From positions 1 to 35,177 of the forward strand of contig PGZS01000008.1 of the NCBI GenBank assembly GCA_002841435.1: 35,177 nt of DNA, read 5' to 3'. The notes under the pieces are model-generated. The model did no database searches, was not told the origin of the DNA, and saw nothing but the letters and a program-made list of their open reading frames with translations. Positions 24,914-33,138 of this stretch are shown in pieces. Positions within the stretch are counted from its first letter, which is position 1; every line of letters begins with the position of its first letter. The position numbers were made by a program, and so were the translations under genes. The stretch is from Firmicutes bacterium HGW-Firmicutes-3. GTDB lineage: Bacteria > Bacillota > Clostridia > Lachnospirales > Vallitaleaceae.

Positions 24914-25135
24914 ATGAGCAATTATTTTGTGCTTGATAAAACCTATAAGAATTATCTTGATGCCATCGGTGTAAATGGAGAACTTGTATTCAAAAAAGTA
25001 GGTATTCCCTATAAAAGTATTGATAATGAAGGGATTAGCCTAAGTAAACAGCAATATATTGCTTTCATGGAAAGTATGGATACCTTCACAACAGATGAGC
25101 ATATCCTCATGATGAGTAATGTAGATCAATTTTAA
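24914..25135 (+). pseudogene. Truncated AraC-family regulator (N-terminal fragment only)
   Basis: The 73-residue frame MSNYFVLDKTYKNYLDAIGV to MSNVDQF resembles the start of the Arabinose_bd-type N-terminal domain of AraC regulators (pattern ...GVNPELVFKKVGIPY...LSKQQYIAFMES). It ends at a TAA where relatives run on for about 200 more residues, and no AraC helix-turn-helix is visible in 25136-25300. I infer a deletion between this point and the DUF6326 promoter. It cannot bind DNA as it stands. Confidence 0.65.
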
Positions 25136-25226
25136 GTAAATGGAAACTGATGAAACATTTGCCGCATAGGTGATGTAATAATGAAATTCGTAGAAAGGCA
25201 AAATTGCTATAAATAAATTTTCAAAA

Positions 25227-25270
25227 ACCAACTTTTGTTGGTATTGTTACCTTTTGTCATAGGTTATACT
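25227..25270 (+). promoter_or_regulatory. Possible operator and promoter of the DUF6326 gene
   Basis: ACCAAC-TTTT-GTTGGT (25227-25242) is a perfect dyad. TTGTTA (25244-25249) and TATACT (25265-25270) follow with a short 15-bp spacer; using TTGGTA (25239-25244) instead would give 20 bp, the long-spacer form used by MerR-type activators. Neither reading is secure. Confidence 0.3.
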
Positions 25271-25301
25271 TAAAAAAATTCAATTTTTAAGGAGAAAAAC
25301 T

Positions 25302-25697
25302 ATGTTAAAAGAAAACAATAATGTTCAGACAAAATTAATGGTATTATGGATTTTTGTTAAATTAAATGTAATTAGTGCAGATCTTCTAAGCTTTTTACAA
25401 CCGGGATTTTTAAAGGAATTGACGACTTCTGGTACTGCTGAAGGGTTGGTTATTACACCAAGTTTTCTTGTCATTGCTGCAGTTCTATTAGAAATAAATA
25501 TAGTTATGATATTGGTTTCTAAGTTTGTAACGAGAAGGATTAATCGAAAGTTAAATATGATTGCACCAATTATTGTTGCTGCCTTTATTGTTGGAGGTGG
25601 TTCTCTTGCGCCACATTATATTTTCTTTGCAACCATTGAGTTAATAGCACTCTTTTTCATTATGAAAACAGCGATACAATGGAAAATAGAGTCTTAA
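25302..25697 (+). CDS. DUF6326 family membrane protein
   Basis: The 131-residue product has four membrane segments (about 12-32, 50-72, 84-101 and 107-124). It matches the DUF6326 pattern as I remember it: LWIFVKLNVISADLLSFLQP near the start and GGGSLAPHYIFFATIE near the end. The function is unknown; the family is common in Firmicutes and often next to regulators. AAGGAG precedes the ATG. A long imperfect palindrome and a large LuxR-family regulator gene follow. Confidence 0.8.
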   Translation: MLKENNNVQTKLMVLWIFVKLNVISADLLSFLQPGFLKELTTSGTAEGLVITPSFLVIAAVLLEINIVMILVSKFVTRRINRKLNMIAPIIVAAFIVGGGSLAPHYIFFATIELIALFFIMKTAIQWKIES

Positions 25698-25711
25698 TCC
25701 ATTGTTAAGGT

Positions 25712-25751
25712 GGTTAAGGCGTCAAAACTATATAGTTTTGACCCTTTAACC
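25712..25751. promoter_or_regulatory. 40-bp imperfect palindrome with a perfect 22-bp core
   Basis: The core 25721-25742 is a perfect palindrome with arms GTCAAAACTAT and its complement. GGTTAA/TTAACC extends the symmetry outward, and TTAAGG elements flank it further. There is no T run on either side, so an operator or mRNA hairpin ahead of the LuxR-type gene is as likely as a terminator of the DUF6326 gene. Confidence 0.55.
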
Positions 25752-25842
25752 TTAAGGTTGTTGTTTCATAACAATAAAAGCTTTAAGTGTTATATGTATG
25801 CCTTCAATGGACTAAGGAGCTATGTTAAAAGAGGGAGGCATC

Positions 25843-28479
25843 ATGAACGAAAAACTGATTATGAGTAAATTAAAAAAACCGGATTTACCCAAAGCTTTTG
25901 TAACAAAAGAAGAAATCCATAAAGGGTTAGCATTTTCGAAAATATCTTTAGTCTGTGCCCCAGCAGGCACCGGAAAATCTTCAGCTGTAAGTGACTGGTT
26001 AAATAGTCAAACTTCTAATTATTTATGGTACTCTTTAGATGACTGGGACAATGATTTTGATATGTTTCTCTCATATGTTATTAAAGGTCTTGAAACAATA
26101 GATAAAAACACAGCTAAAAAATTCCAAGAGTTCACCAAGGGTTACTTTTCTCTAAGCGAGAAAACTCTTATTAAAGGTATTATTGCTCTTTTGCACAATG
26201 TGACGGTACCCTGGATTTTAGTCCTTGACGACTATCATAATATTACTGAAACTAGAATTCATAATCTTATGAGTGTTTTGTTAATGCACTTACCATCGAA
26301 TATGTCATTTTGTATCATAAGTCGTGAAGATCCACCCATTCATTTTGGAAAGCTTAGGGCTCAACAGAAGTTATACGAATTAAGAATGTCATCTTTAAAG
26401 TTTAATTTAAAGGACACAGAAACTTTCTTTAATTCAACGATAAAAGCACCTTTAAATCAAGAACAAATCAACTATTTTTATCAACGATCAGAAGGTTGGG
26501 TAGCGGGACTTCAACTGATTGCAATGACCCTTCAAGAGGTTGATGTTATTGATGATTTTATAAAAACATTCGATGGAAATCAAGATTATATTATGGACTA
26601 TCTTTTAGAAGAAGTGCTCTATCGACATTCAGATATGAGTCGAGAATTTCTTCTAAAAACATCTATTTTTTCATATTTTAGTTATGAATTATGTGCTTTT
26701 GTTCTTGAATTACCATATGAAACAGTGGTTTTAGAAATGGAGTATTTACTTCGTACGAATAGTTTTCTAATTTCTTTAAATAAAGAAAAAGAATGGTACC
26801 GGTATCATCATTTGTTTAGAATGCTTTTAAAACAACAGCTTAGAGGTTATAAAGATCTGAATCTTAGTCATCTTTGTAAAAGGGCGGGCATTTGGTATGA
26901 AGATCAGGAAGCATATCAGGAAGCGATTTTTTATTATCTAGAAGGTGAACAGTTTGAAGAAGCACAAAGACTAATTGAAAAAAGATTTACAGTTATGGAT
27001 ATGGAACTTAACTCAGCTTCATGGTTAGACCTCGCTAAACGGTTGCCCCTTGAATACCTTAAATCCAGTCCGGTTTTATGCTTAGGTTATGGTTGGGCAT
27101 TATTAGATCAAGGGAATATCCATGATTGTCAAAAATGGTTTCAAAAGTCAAAAGAGCTATATGATACTGTGCATTTGACTGAAAAATCAGATTCAATCAA
27201 GATTCATGATCCAGATACATTTGAAAATATTCCTATAATGTTGTTATGCTCAAAAGCTTATATTGCAGCAATTAATGGCAAATACGAATCTTTGTTATCC
27301 TACACAGAAGAACTGACAAAATTAGCAAGAAATTCTAGATATTCTCGCCAATGGATTATTGAATCATTCGTGGGGATGATGCATTGGGGTCAAGGAAACT
27401 TAATAGATGCTTTAAAAATTATGATTAATCTTAAAGAAGATGCATCAAATGGTTTAAGCAAATCAGTAAGACATACTTTTACTTGGATTATTGCTGAAAT
27501 CTATATTCAAAAAGGGGAACTGACAAGAGCTAAATTATTGTTGGAAAATGCAATTGAAACGATTTTGGAAAATAATGACCTCCCATTTTTAGTCGCTACC
27601 TATTACATGTTATTGGCATTGATAGAAAGTATCCGGGGCCATAGAGATAAGGCATACAATTTTCTTGAGACCAGCAAAGTTTATGGTTATCGTTTTGAGT
27701 TTATGGATTGGCGCTATAAATACCATCTTTTGAAGTCTAGATTGTATATGCAAGATGGTTTATATGAACAAGCAGAAGCGTGTATTCAAGAAGGCAAACA
27801 ATACAGATTCTTAAACCCTGCACCGGAAGTATTAACCTTAGAAGATCTTTCTTTTTGGTTATTAATGTTAACGGATGCAGATGAAAGTAAAAAGTTTTTT
27901 TTAGTTGACGAGGCTATAAAAAAACTTGAAGAGACCTCTCTAGATTTACCGGCATACAACGAAGAAATGCATTGGAAGATTATTTTAAACCAAGCGCCTG
28001 TTGAGATTTATGGTCAAAGACTACTTCCAATTTGTGAAAAATTATTAGAACGGGGTAAACTTCAACAAAGAGACTTAGACATCATTGACTATACTTTGAT
28101 TTTGAGAAGATTTATACAAGATTCATCCCAAAAAAAGAACTTGTTAAACTCGGCAAAAATATATTCGAGGAGGGAAGGTATTCTTCAACCTTTTATAGAG
28201 TTTGCTGAAGAGAATAACATGCTAGAAGATATTAACGTTATGCCATTTGAAGCAAGAAGAGCGCAAATAAACAAAAATCTTCCGGAACCTTTGACTGGAA
28301 GAGAGTTAGAGATTTTGCTTTTGATTGCGAAAGGGTATTCCAATCAAGAAATCTCAAATCACTTATTTATTACACATAGTACGGTGAAAAGTTATAATAA
28401 TAGATTATTTTCTAAACTAGAAGTTAAAAGAAGAACAGAAGCCGTTGCAAAAGCAAAGAGGATTGGGCTGCTAAAATAA
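25843..28479 (+). CDS. MalT-like (STAND ATPase) LuxR-family transcriptional activator
   Basis: This is a large regulator of 878 residues from the ATG at 25843, which has GGGAGG just upstream; a further in-frame ATG at 25822 is less well placed. Near the N-terminus is an ATP-binding STAND module with Walker A CAPAGTGKSS (about 38-47) and Walker B WILVLDDYHN (about 130-139), followed by a winged-helix-like region. A long helical TPR-type sensor region fills the middle (about 350-780). A C-terminal LuxR helix-turn-helix ends it: LTGRELEILLLIAKGYSNQE, then HSTVKSYNNRLFSKL. MalT-type proteins assemble on ligand and ATP binding and activate nearby genes. The likely targets are the downstream small protein and oxidoreductase genes or DUF6326; the ligand is unknown. 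Confidence 0.93.
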   Translation: MNEKLIMSKLKKPDLPKAFVTKEEIHKGLAFSKISLVCAPAGTGKSSAVSDWLNSQTSNYLWYSLDDWDNDFDMFLSYVIKGLETIDKNTAKKFQEFTKGYFSLSEKTLIKGIIALLHNVTVPWILVLDDYHNITETRIHNLMSVLLMHLPSNMSFCIISREDPPIHFGKLRAQQKLYELRMSSLKFNLKDTETFFNSTIKAPLNQEQINYFYQRSEGWVAGLQLIAMTLQEVDVIDDFIKTFDGNQDYIMDYLLEEVLYRHSDMSREFLLKTSIFSYFSYELCAFVLELPYETVVLEMEYLLRTNSFLISLNKEKEWYRYHHLFRMLLKQQLRGYKDLNLSHLCKRAGIWYEDQEAYQEAIFYYLEGEQFEEAQRLIEKRFTVMDMELNSASWLDLAKRLPLEYLKSSPVLCLGYGWALLDQGNIHDCQKWFQKSKELYDTVHLTEKSDSIKIHDPDTFENIPIMLLCSKAYIAAINGKYESLLSYTEELTKLARNSRYSRQWIIESFVGMMHWGQGNLIDALKIMINLKEDASNGLSKSVRHTFTWIIAEIYIQKGELTRAKLLLENAIETILENNDLPFLVATYYMLLALIESIRGHRDKAYNFLETSKVYGYRFEFMDWRYKYHLLKSRLYMQDGLYEQAEACIQEGKQYRFLNPAPEVLTLEDLSFWLLMLTDADESKKFFLVDEAIKKLEETSLDLPAYNEEMHWKIILNQAPVEIYGQRLLPICEKLLERGKLQQRDLDIIDYTLILRRFIQDSSQKKNLLNSAKIYSRREGILQPFIEFAEENNMLEDINVMPFEARRAQINKNLPEPLTGRELEILLLIAKGYSNQEISNHLFITHSTVKSYNNRLFSKLEVKRRTEAVAKAKRIGLLK

Positions 28480-28517
28480 AGGTTTATAGGACTCTATTAA
28501 AAGTGAGGGTGTGTTTC

Positions 28518-28715
28518 ATGAAATACGAAATACGAATAAGAGGTTATATACAGTCCCATTGGTTTGAAGCTTTAGAACACATAAAAGAAGTCGATAAAAC
28601 CACAATACTTAGAGGAAACTTGAAAGATCAAGCTGAGCTTTATGGTGTTTTAAGGCGAATTCAAGAGTTAGGCATTGAACTTATTTCTATAATCCCTATA
28701 GAAGAGGAGGTTTAA
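28518..28715 (+). CDS. Small conserved-looking protein between regulator and oxidoreductase
   Basis: The 65-residue product starts at the ATG 28518 (MKYEIRIRGYIQSHWFEALE); GTGAGGGTG lies upstream. It has a short beta-alpha-beta pattern with LRGNLKDQAELYGVLRRIQE and ends ELISIIPIEEEV. Proteins of this size and pattern occur beside quinone-oxidoreductase-type genes in other Firmicutes, by memory. The stop is directly followed by the oxidoreductase ATG, with GAGGAGG inside its 3' end, so translation is coupled. Function unknown. Confidence 0.75.
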   Translation: MKYEIRIRGYIQSHWFEALEHIKEVDKTTILRGNLKDQAELYGVLRRIQELGIELISIIPIEEEV

Positions 28716-28716
28716 A

Positions 28717-29697
28717 ATGAAAGCAATTGTTCAGGAGCAATATGGTCCGGCAGAAGTTTTAAAAGTCTTAGAAGTAGAGAGACCAACGCCCAAAGACGGC
28801 GAAGTTTTAATTCGGGTTAAAGCTACGGCTTTAAATGCACCTGACTGGAGACTTCTTAGAGGAAAGCCATTTGTGATGCGCATGATGACAGGACTGACCA
28901 GGCCTAAAAACAAAATCAAGGGCTGTGAATTTTCAGGTTTAATTGTTGATCTTGGTCAGGGAATTACAGACTTTAATTTAGGTGATGCTGTCATGGGAGA
29001 CATTGCGGATGCAGGATTTGGAGCCTTTTCAGATTATGTCTGTGTAAAAACATCGTTACTGGCCAAAAAACCAGAAAGTTTAACGCATATTGAGGCTGCT
29101 GCATTACCATTAGCAGCTGTAACAGCGCTTCAAGGCGTTAGAAATAGTGGAAAATTAATAGCTGGTGAAGACGTACTGGTGGTTGGTGCCTCTGGTGGTG
29201 TTGGGAGCTATGTTCTTCAAGTTGCAAAATATTTTGGTGGCAACGTGACAGCAGTCACCAGTGAAAGAAATGAAAAACAAGCCAAAGACCTTGGTGCTCA
29301 AGAAGTGGTGGTTTACACGAAAACACCTGTTGATAATATTGGATATAAATATGACTTAATCTTAGCCGTTAACGGTTATAACAAAATAAAAACATATAGT
29401 AAGTTATTAAAACCTCAAGGTCGTTTGGTTATGATCGGTGGCAAATCTATGAAGCAAATTATTTTTATTACTGCTTTTGGAGGATGGATATCCCGCAAAA
29501 ATGGCAAAAAATTTACAGGTCTTCTTGCAAGGGCTAATGGCAAAGATCTGTCTTTTATTAGTAACCTTGTAGATAAAAACAAAATCCGACCTGTGATCGA
29601 AAAAGAAATCCCCTTCGAAGACATTCCTAAAGGTTTAGCCGAACTGGAAAAAGGTCATGTTAGTGGTAAGATTGTTGTATGGGTCAATAGAGATTAA
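28717..29697 (+). CDS. Zinc-independent MDR-family (quinone oxidoreductase-like) NADPH oxidoreductase
   Basis: The 326-residue product has a GroES-like N-terminal domain (about 25-110; DWRLLRGKP, GCEFSGLIVDLG) lacking the zinc-binding Cys and His set of alcohol dehydrogenases. The Rossmann domain carries VVGASGGVGSYVLQVAK (about 155-171) and ends near IPFEDIPKGLAELEKGHVSGKIVV. Members reduce quinones or alpha,beta-unsaturated carbonyls with NADPH. It is last in the run with the MalT-like regulator and the small protein, and is followed by a strong terminator. A stress or aldehyde/quinone detoxification role is likely but unproven. Confidence 0.92.
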   Translation: MKAIVQEQYGPAEVLKVLEVERPTPKDGEVLIRVKATALNAPDWRLLRGKPFVMRMMTGLTRPKNKIKGCEFSGLIVDLGQGITDFNLGDAVMGDIADAGFGAFSDYVCVKTSLLAKKPESLTHIEAAALPLAAVTALQGVRNSGKLIAGEDVLVVGASGGVGSYVLQVAKYFGGNVTAVTSERNEKQAKDLGAQEVVVYTKTPVDNIGYKYDLILAVNGYNKIKTYSKLLKPQGRLVMIGGKSMKQIIFITAFGGWISRKNGKKFTGLLARANGKDLSFISNLVDKNKIRPVIEKEIPFEDIPKGLAELEKGHVSGKIVVWVNRD

Positions 29698-29736
29698 TTA
29701 ATGCCATATTATGAAACAATCACAGAAGGATATAAT

Positions 29737-29796
29737 ACCTCCAAAGTGGACAGTCTAATTAATTATAATCAGACAATCTACTTGGAGGTCTTTTTT
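29737..29796 (+). terminator. Rho-independent terminator after the oxidoreductase gene
   Basis: ACCTCCAAAGT (29737-29747) pairs with ACTTGGAGGT (29780-29789) with one bulged A. TCT/AGA pairs lie inside and a T run (29791-29796) follows. Confidence 0.85.
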
Positions 29797-29824
29797 GTTG
29801 GGGAGATATTGTTTTTATTACTAA

Positions 29825-30013
29825 ATGTTCTTTTATTTTAGTATGGACTTGGTGCAGGCATTAAAAGTTGAAAGGTATAGCCATGAAGTAATTGAAAAGG
29901 CAGTTCAATTAGTAAATAAATGTAGACAAGCCATTATCGTAACTGTGACTGCATCTATTTTTATAAACATACTGCAATTGATAGCGGTATTTTCATGTTT
30001 ACTTTTTCAATGA
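29825..30013 (+). pseudogene. Probable C-terminal scrap of a small membrane protein
   Basis: The 62-residue frame reads MDLVQALKVERYSHEVIEKA, a stretch of basic and Cys residues, then a membrane segment (IIVTVTASIFINILQLIAV). It starts just after a terminator, with no ribosome binding site, and resembles the end of a larger membrane protein. No family is secure; it may be a remnant or chance. Confidence 0.3.
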
Positions 30014-30071
30014 AAGTACTTTTGTAGAAGGGCATTCAGTACAACTGAACAATTTACGAATTACTAATAAT

Positions 30072-30100
30072 TTGATAATTCTGAAAAAGAGAGATATAAT
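30072..30100 (+). promoter_or_regulatory. Sigma-A-type promoter of the CheB/CheR operon
   Basis: TTGATA (30072-30077) and TATAAT (30095-30100) are 17 bp apart. A leader of about 50 nt follows, with a GAGCTT/AAGCTC hairpin and then AGGAGG before the ATG at 30160. Confidence 0.75.
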
Positions 30101-30159
30101 TAAGAGATGAGCTTCTTCAATTATTGAATATAATAAAGCTCAAACAATAGGAGGTCCTC

Positions 30160-33126
30160 ATGGGAACCGATGAAAAAGAAGAACAGAAATTTCCGGTCGT
30201 GGGAATAGGCGCATCTGCAGGAGGGTTAGCTGCATTTGAAGCGTTTTTTACTGGAATGTCTAAAGATAAAGAACCTAATATGACTTTCGTTTTAATACAA
30301 CATTTAGCCCCAGATCATAAAAGTATTTTAACGGAAATAATTGAACGATATACGAATCTGCCTGTTTTTGAGGTGGAAGATGGCATGCTCATAAAACCTA
30401 ATTGTATTTACATCATTCCACCCAAAAAAAACATGGCTTTAATAAATGGCAGCCTTCAACTTTTGGAAATCACTTCTCCTAGGGGGCAAAACCTGCCCAT
30501 CGATTACTTCTTTCGCTCTCTGGCTATAGACCAGAAAGAAAGAGCCATTTGTATTGTCTTATCAGGCACAGGGAGTGACGGGACTTTAGGCCTTAGAGCC
30601 ATTAAAGATGAAGGTGGTATTGCGATTGCACAGAGTACAGAGAGTGCGGAATATGCTGGTATGCCCTCAAGTGCAATTGCAACAGGCTTGGTAGATTATC
30701 AATTAGCGCCAAGCGAGATGATAAAGAACCTCGTATCGTATGTATCCCATGCCAGTTGGATTGCTGATCATCCGGTGGATACGCAGGAATTGAATAACGA
30801 AAATTTGCTTAAGAAAATATTTCTACTGATTCGAAACCAAAGAGGACATGATTTCTCAAAATATAAGCCAAGTATGATTAACAGGCGTATTGAAAGGCGA
30901 TTGGCTGTCAACCAAATAGAAAATATGACGGACTATGTTAAATTCTTGCAACAAACACCGGCAGAGATTGAGGTTCTACTAAAGGATATGTTGATTGGTG
31001 TTACAAGTTTTTTCAGGGACAAAGATGCTTTTGAGAAGTTAGAAAAGGAGATTATTCCGAAGCTTTTTGAAGGCAAAGCTGAAAATTCAACGATAAGAAT
31101 CTGGTGTGCAGGGTGCTCTACAGGTGAAGAAGCGTACTCGATTGCCATCTTGTTTCGGGAGCATCTAGAAAAACTTAAAATGAGGTATAACGTACAAATC
31201 TTTGCAACGGATATTGATCGACAGGCTATTGCTATAGCGAGATCAGGTATTTACCCAAGTGGCGTCATTGAAAATCTGAGCTCAGAGAGGATTGAAAGAT
31301 TTTTTGTCCTAGAGCCTGGCAACTCTTCTTACCGTATCAGTAAGTCTATAAGAGAAATGCTTATTTTTTCCGAGCAGAGCATTATTAAGGGCCCACCTTT
31401 TTCAAGACTTGACTTGATTTCCTGCAGAAACCTCATGATTTATTTAAGTAGTGAGCTTCAAAAAAAACTGATACCCTTATTCCACTATGCCCTAAGTCCA
31501 AACGGTATACTATTTTTAGGGGTTTCAGAAACTGTAGGCAATTTCGAAATGTTGTTTGAGGTTGTAGACCGCAAATTGAAATTCTATCGACGTAAGGAAG
31601 ATGCTCAGGGGATACAAAGAAGTATACCAAGTCAAATCTTAGTAACGCCTGTGGAGAAAGAGACAGTCAACAATTTGGTAAGGGTCAAAACCGATTACAG
31701 GCCAAAGCCTACTCTAAGAGAAATCACAGAACAAGCCATTCTTAAGGAGAATTCAGTCTCTGGCATTCTGGTGAATGAAAACGGTGACACTTTATATATC
31801 CATGGTAGAACCGGCATGTATTTGGAGCCAAGCCAAGGCGAAGTCGGTGTAAGTAATGTACTGAAAATGGCCAGGGAAGGTTTAAGACGAGAGTTGAAAA
31901 TCGCTTTAAAAAACTGTATTGAAAAAAATGAAACTGTTCGCATACAAGAGGTCAATGTTAGAACGAATGGGCATTTTACGAAGGTTAATCTTGCGGTAAA
32001 ACCGTTAAGAATAGGCACGATTTCTACAAAAAAAAGAACCTTGTATATTATATTACTTGAGGAAGCAAAGGGACAAGCTAAGGAGCAGGTAATAAATAGA
32101 AAAGGTGAAGATAACGAAGCGCATCCAACAGTTGAGTCAGATGCCTATATAGAAGAATTAAAGACTGAATTACGTATCAAAGATGAGTATTTACAGGCGG
32201 CTAATGAAGAACTTGAAACATCAAACGAAGAACTCAAATCATCTGTCGAAGAAATGCAGTCTGTAAATGAGGAACTCCAGTCCACTAATGAAGAGCTTGA
32301 AACCTCCAAAGAAGAGTTGCAATCCATCAACGAAGAGCTTACAACGGTGAACTCTGAACTACAAATTAAAGTACATGACTTATCTCAAATCAGCAACGAT
32401 ATGAATAACCTGTTATCGGGGACAAATATTGCGACGATATTCTTAGATCATCAACAAAACATTTTGAGGTTCACACCAACGGCTAACAAAATTATTAATC
32501 TTATAAAAAGCGATATTGGTCGACCGGTATCACATATTGCCTCCAATTTAGTAAAGTATAATAAATTAACGGTTGATGTAAAAACGGTTCTAGATACGTT
32601 GATGCTCAAGAACATAGAGGTTCAGACATTAGACGGCAATTGGTATGAAATGATTATACAACCTTATCGAACCATCGAAAATGTGATTGAGGGTGTTGTA
32701 CTAACCTTTGTCGATATTACTGAAGCCAAAACTGCCAAAGATAAGCTTGCAGTATCTGAAATGCGCTATCGGACCTTATTTGAAACAGCCCAGGAAGGCA
32801 TTTTGATTTTAGATGGCATGACCGGAAAAATCAAGGATGTAAATCCATTTTTAATAAAACTTCTAGGTTATCCTGAAGAAAAACTCTTGGAAAAACAAAT
32901 TTGGGATATTGGTTTATTGAAAGATGTCGTTGCCAACAAGGAAAATTTTTTAGATTTAAAAAAGAAGAAATATATGCGTTATAAGGATTTACCCCTTGAA
33001 ACGGCTAAAGGTGAAATGATTGCTGTTGAGTTTATAAGCAATGCCTTTGAAATTGACCGGATAAAAATCGTACAATGTAACATCAGAGTGATTCATGACT
33101 TAAAGAAATCTGAGCTAGATGAATAA
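30160..33126 (+). CDS. CheB-CheR-PAS fusion signalling protein
   Basis: The 988-residue cytoplasmic protein joins both receptor-modifying enzymes of chemotaxis. The CheB methylesterase domain (about 10-195) has the catalytic triad Ser19 (GASAGG), His48 (QHLAPDH) and Asp140 (GTGSDGT), and lacks the usual receiver domain. The CheR methyltransferase domain (about 215-480) shows RIWCAGCSTGEEAYS for SAM binding, ATDID and DLISCRNLMIYL. After a linker with a weak PAS-like fold (about 520-630) comes a coiled coil (about 660-742) of NEEL-type heptads, then two PAS domains (about 745-858 and 862-980). No kinase domain is attached, unlike many CheB/CheR-PAS-kinase fusions. The next gene, 12 nt downstream, encodes a cyclic-di-GMP enzyme. 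A non-chemotactic signalling role is likely; the only MCP in the window is broken. Confidence 0.93.
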   Translation: MGTDEKEEQKFPVVGIGASAGGLAAFEAFFTGMSKDKEPNMTFVLIQHLAPDHKSILTEIIERYTNLPVFEVEDGMLIKPNCIYIIPPKKNMALINGSLQLLEITSPRGQNLPIDYFFRSLAIDQKERAICIVLSGTGSDGTLGLRAIKDEGGIAIAQSTESAEYAGMPSSAIATGLVDYQLAPSEMIKNLVSYVSHASWIADHPVDTQELNNENLLKKIFLLIRNQRGHDFSKYKPSMINRRIERRLAVNQIENMTDYVKFLQQTPAEIEVLLKDMLIGVTSFFRDKDAFEKLEKEIIPKLFEGKAENSTIRIWCAGCSTGEEAYSIAILFREHLEKLKMRYNVQIFATDIDRQAIAIARSGIYPSGVIENLSSERIERFFVLEPGNSSYRISKSIREMLIFSEQSIIKGPPFSRLDLISCRNLMIYLSSELQKKLIPLFHYALSPNGILFLGVSETVGNFEMLFEVVDRKLKFYRRKEDAQGIQRSIPSQILVTPVEKETVNNLVRVKTDYRPKPTLREITEQAILKENSVSGILVNENGDTLYIHGRTGMYLEPSQGEVGVSNVLKMAREGLRRELKIALKNCIEKNETVRIQEVNVRTNGHFTKVNLAVKPLRIGTISTKKRTLYIILLEEAKGQAKEQVINRKGEDNEAHPTVESDAYIEELKTELRIKDEYLQAANEELETSNEELKSSVEEMQSVNEELQSTNEELETSKEELQSINEELTTVNSELQIKVHDLSQISNDMNNLLSGTNIATIFLDHQQNILRFTPTANKIINLIKSDIGRPVSHIASNLVKYNKLTVDVKTVLDTLMLKNIEVQTLDGNWYEMIIQPYRTIENVIEGVVLTFVDITEAKTAKDKLAVSEMRYRTLFETAQEGILILDGMTGKIKDVNPFLIKLLGYPEEKLLEKQIWDIGLLKDVVANKENFLDLKKKKYMRYKDLPLETAKGEMIAVEFISNAFEIDRIKIVQCNIRVIHDLKKSELDE

Positions 33127-33138
33127 GGAAGGAACAGC

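Noticed and set aside
25136-25226. Search for the missing AraC helix-turn-helix
   Set aside because: All frames carry early stops and none shows the two AraC helix-turn-helix motifs.
32145-32330. Minus-strand Ser-rich frame opposite the NEEL coiled coil
   Set aside because: It is the reverse reading of a GAA-rich heptad repeat, not a gene.
32190-32350. Repeated GAAGAACTT-like units that resemble a DNA repeat array
   Set aside because: They are explained by the protein heptad repeat of the CheB-CheR coiled coil; there are no spacers, so it is not a CRISPR array.
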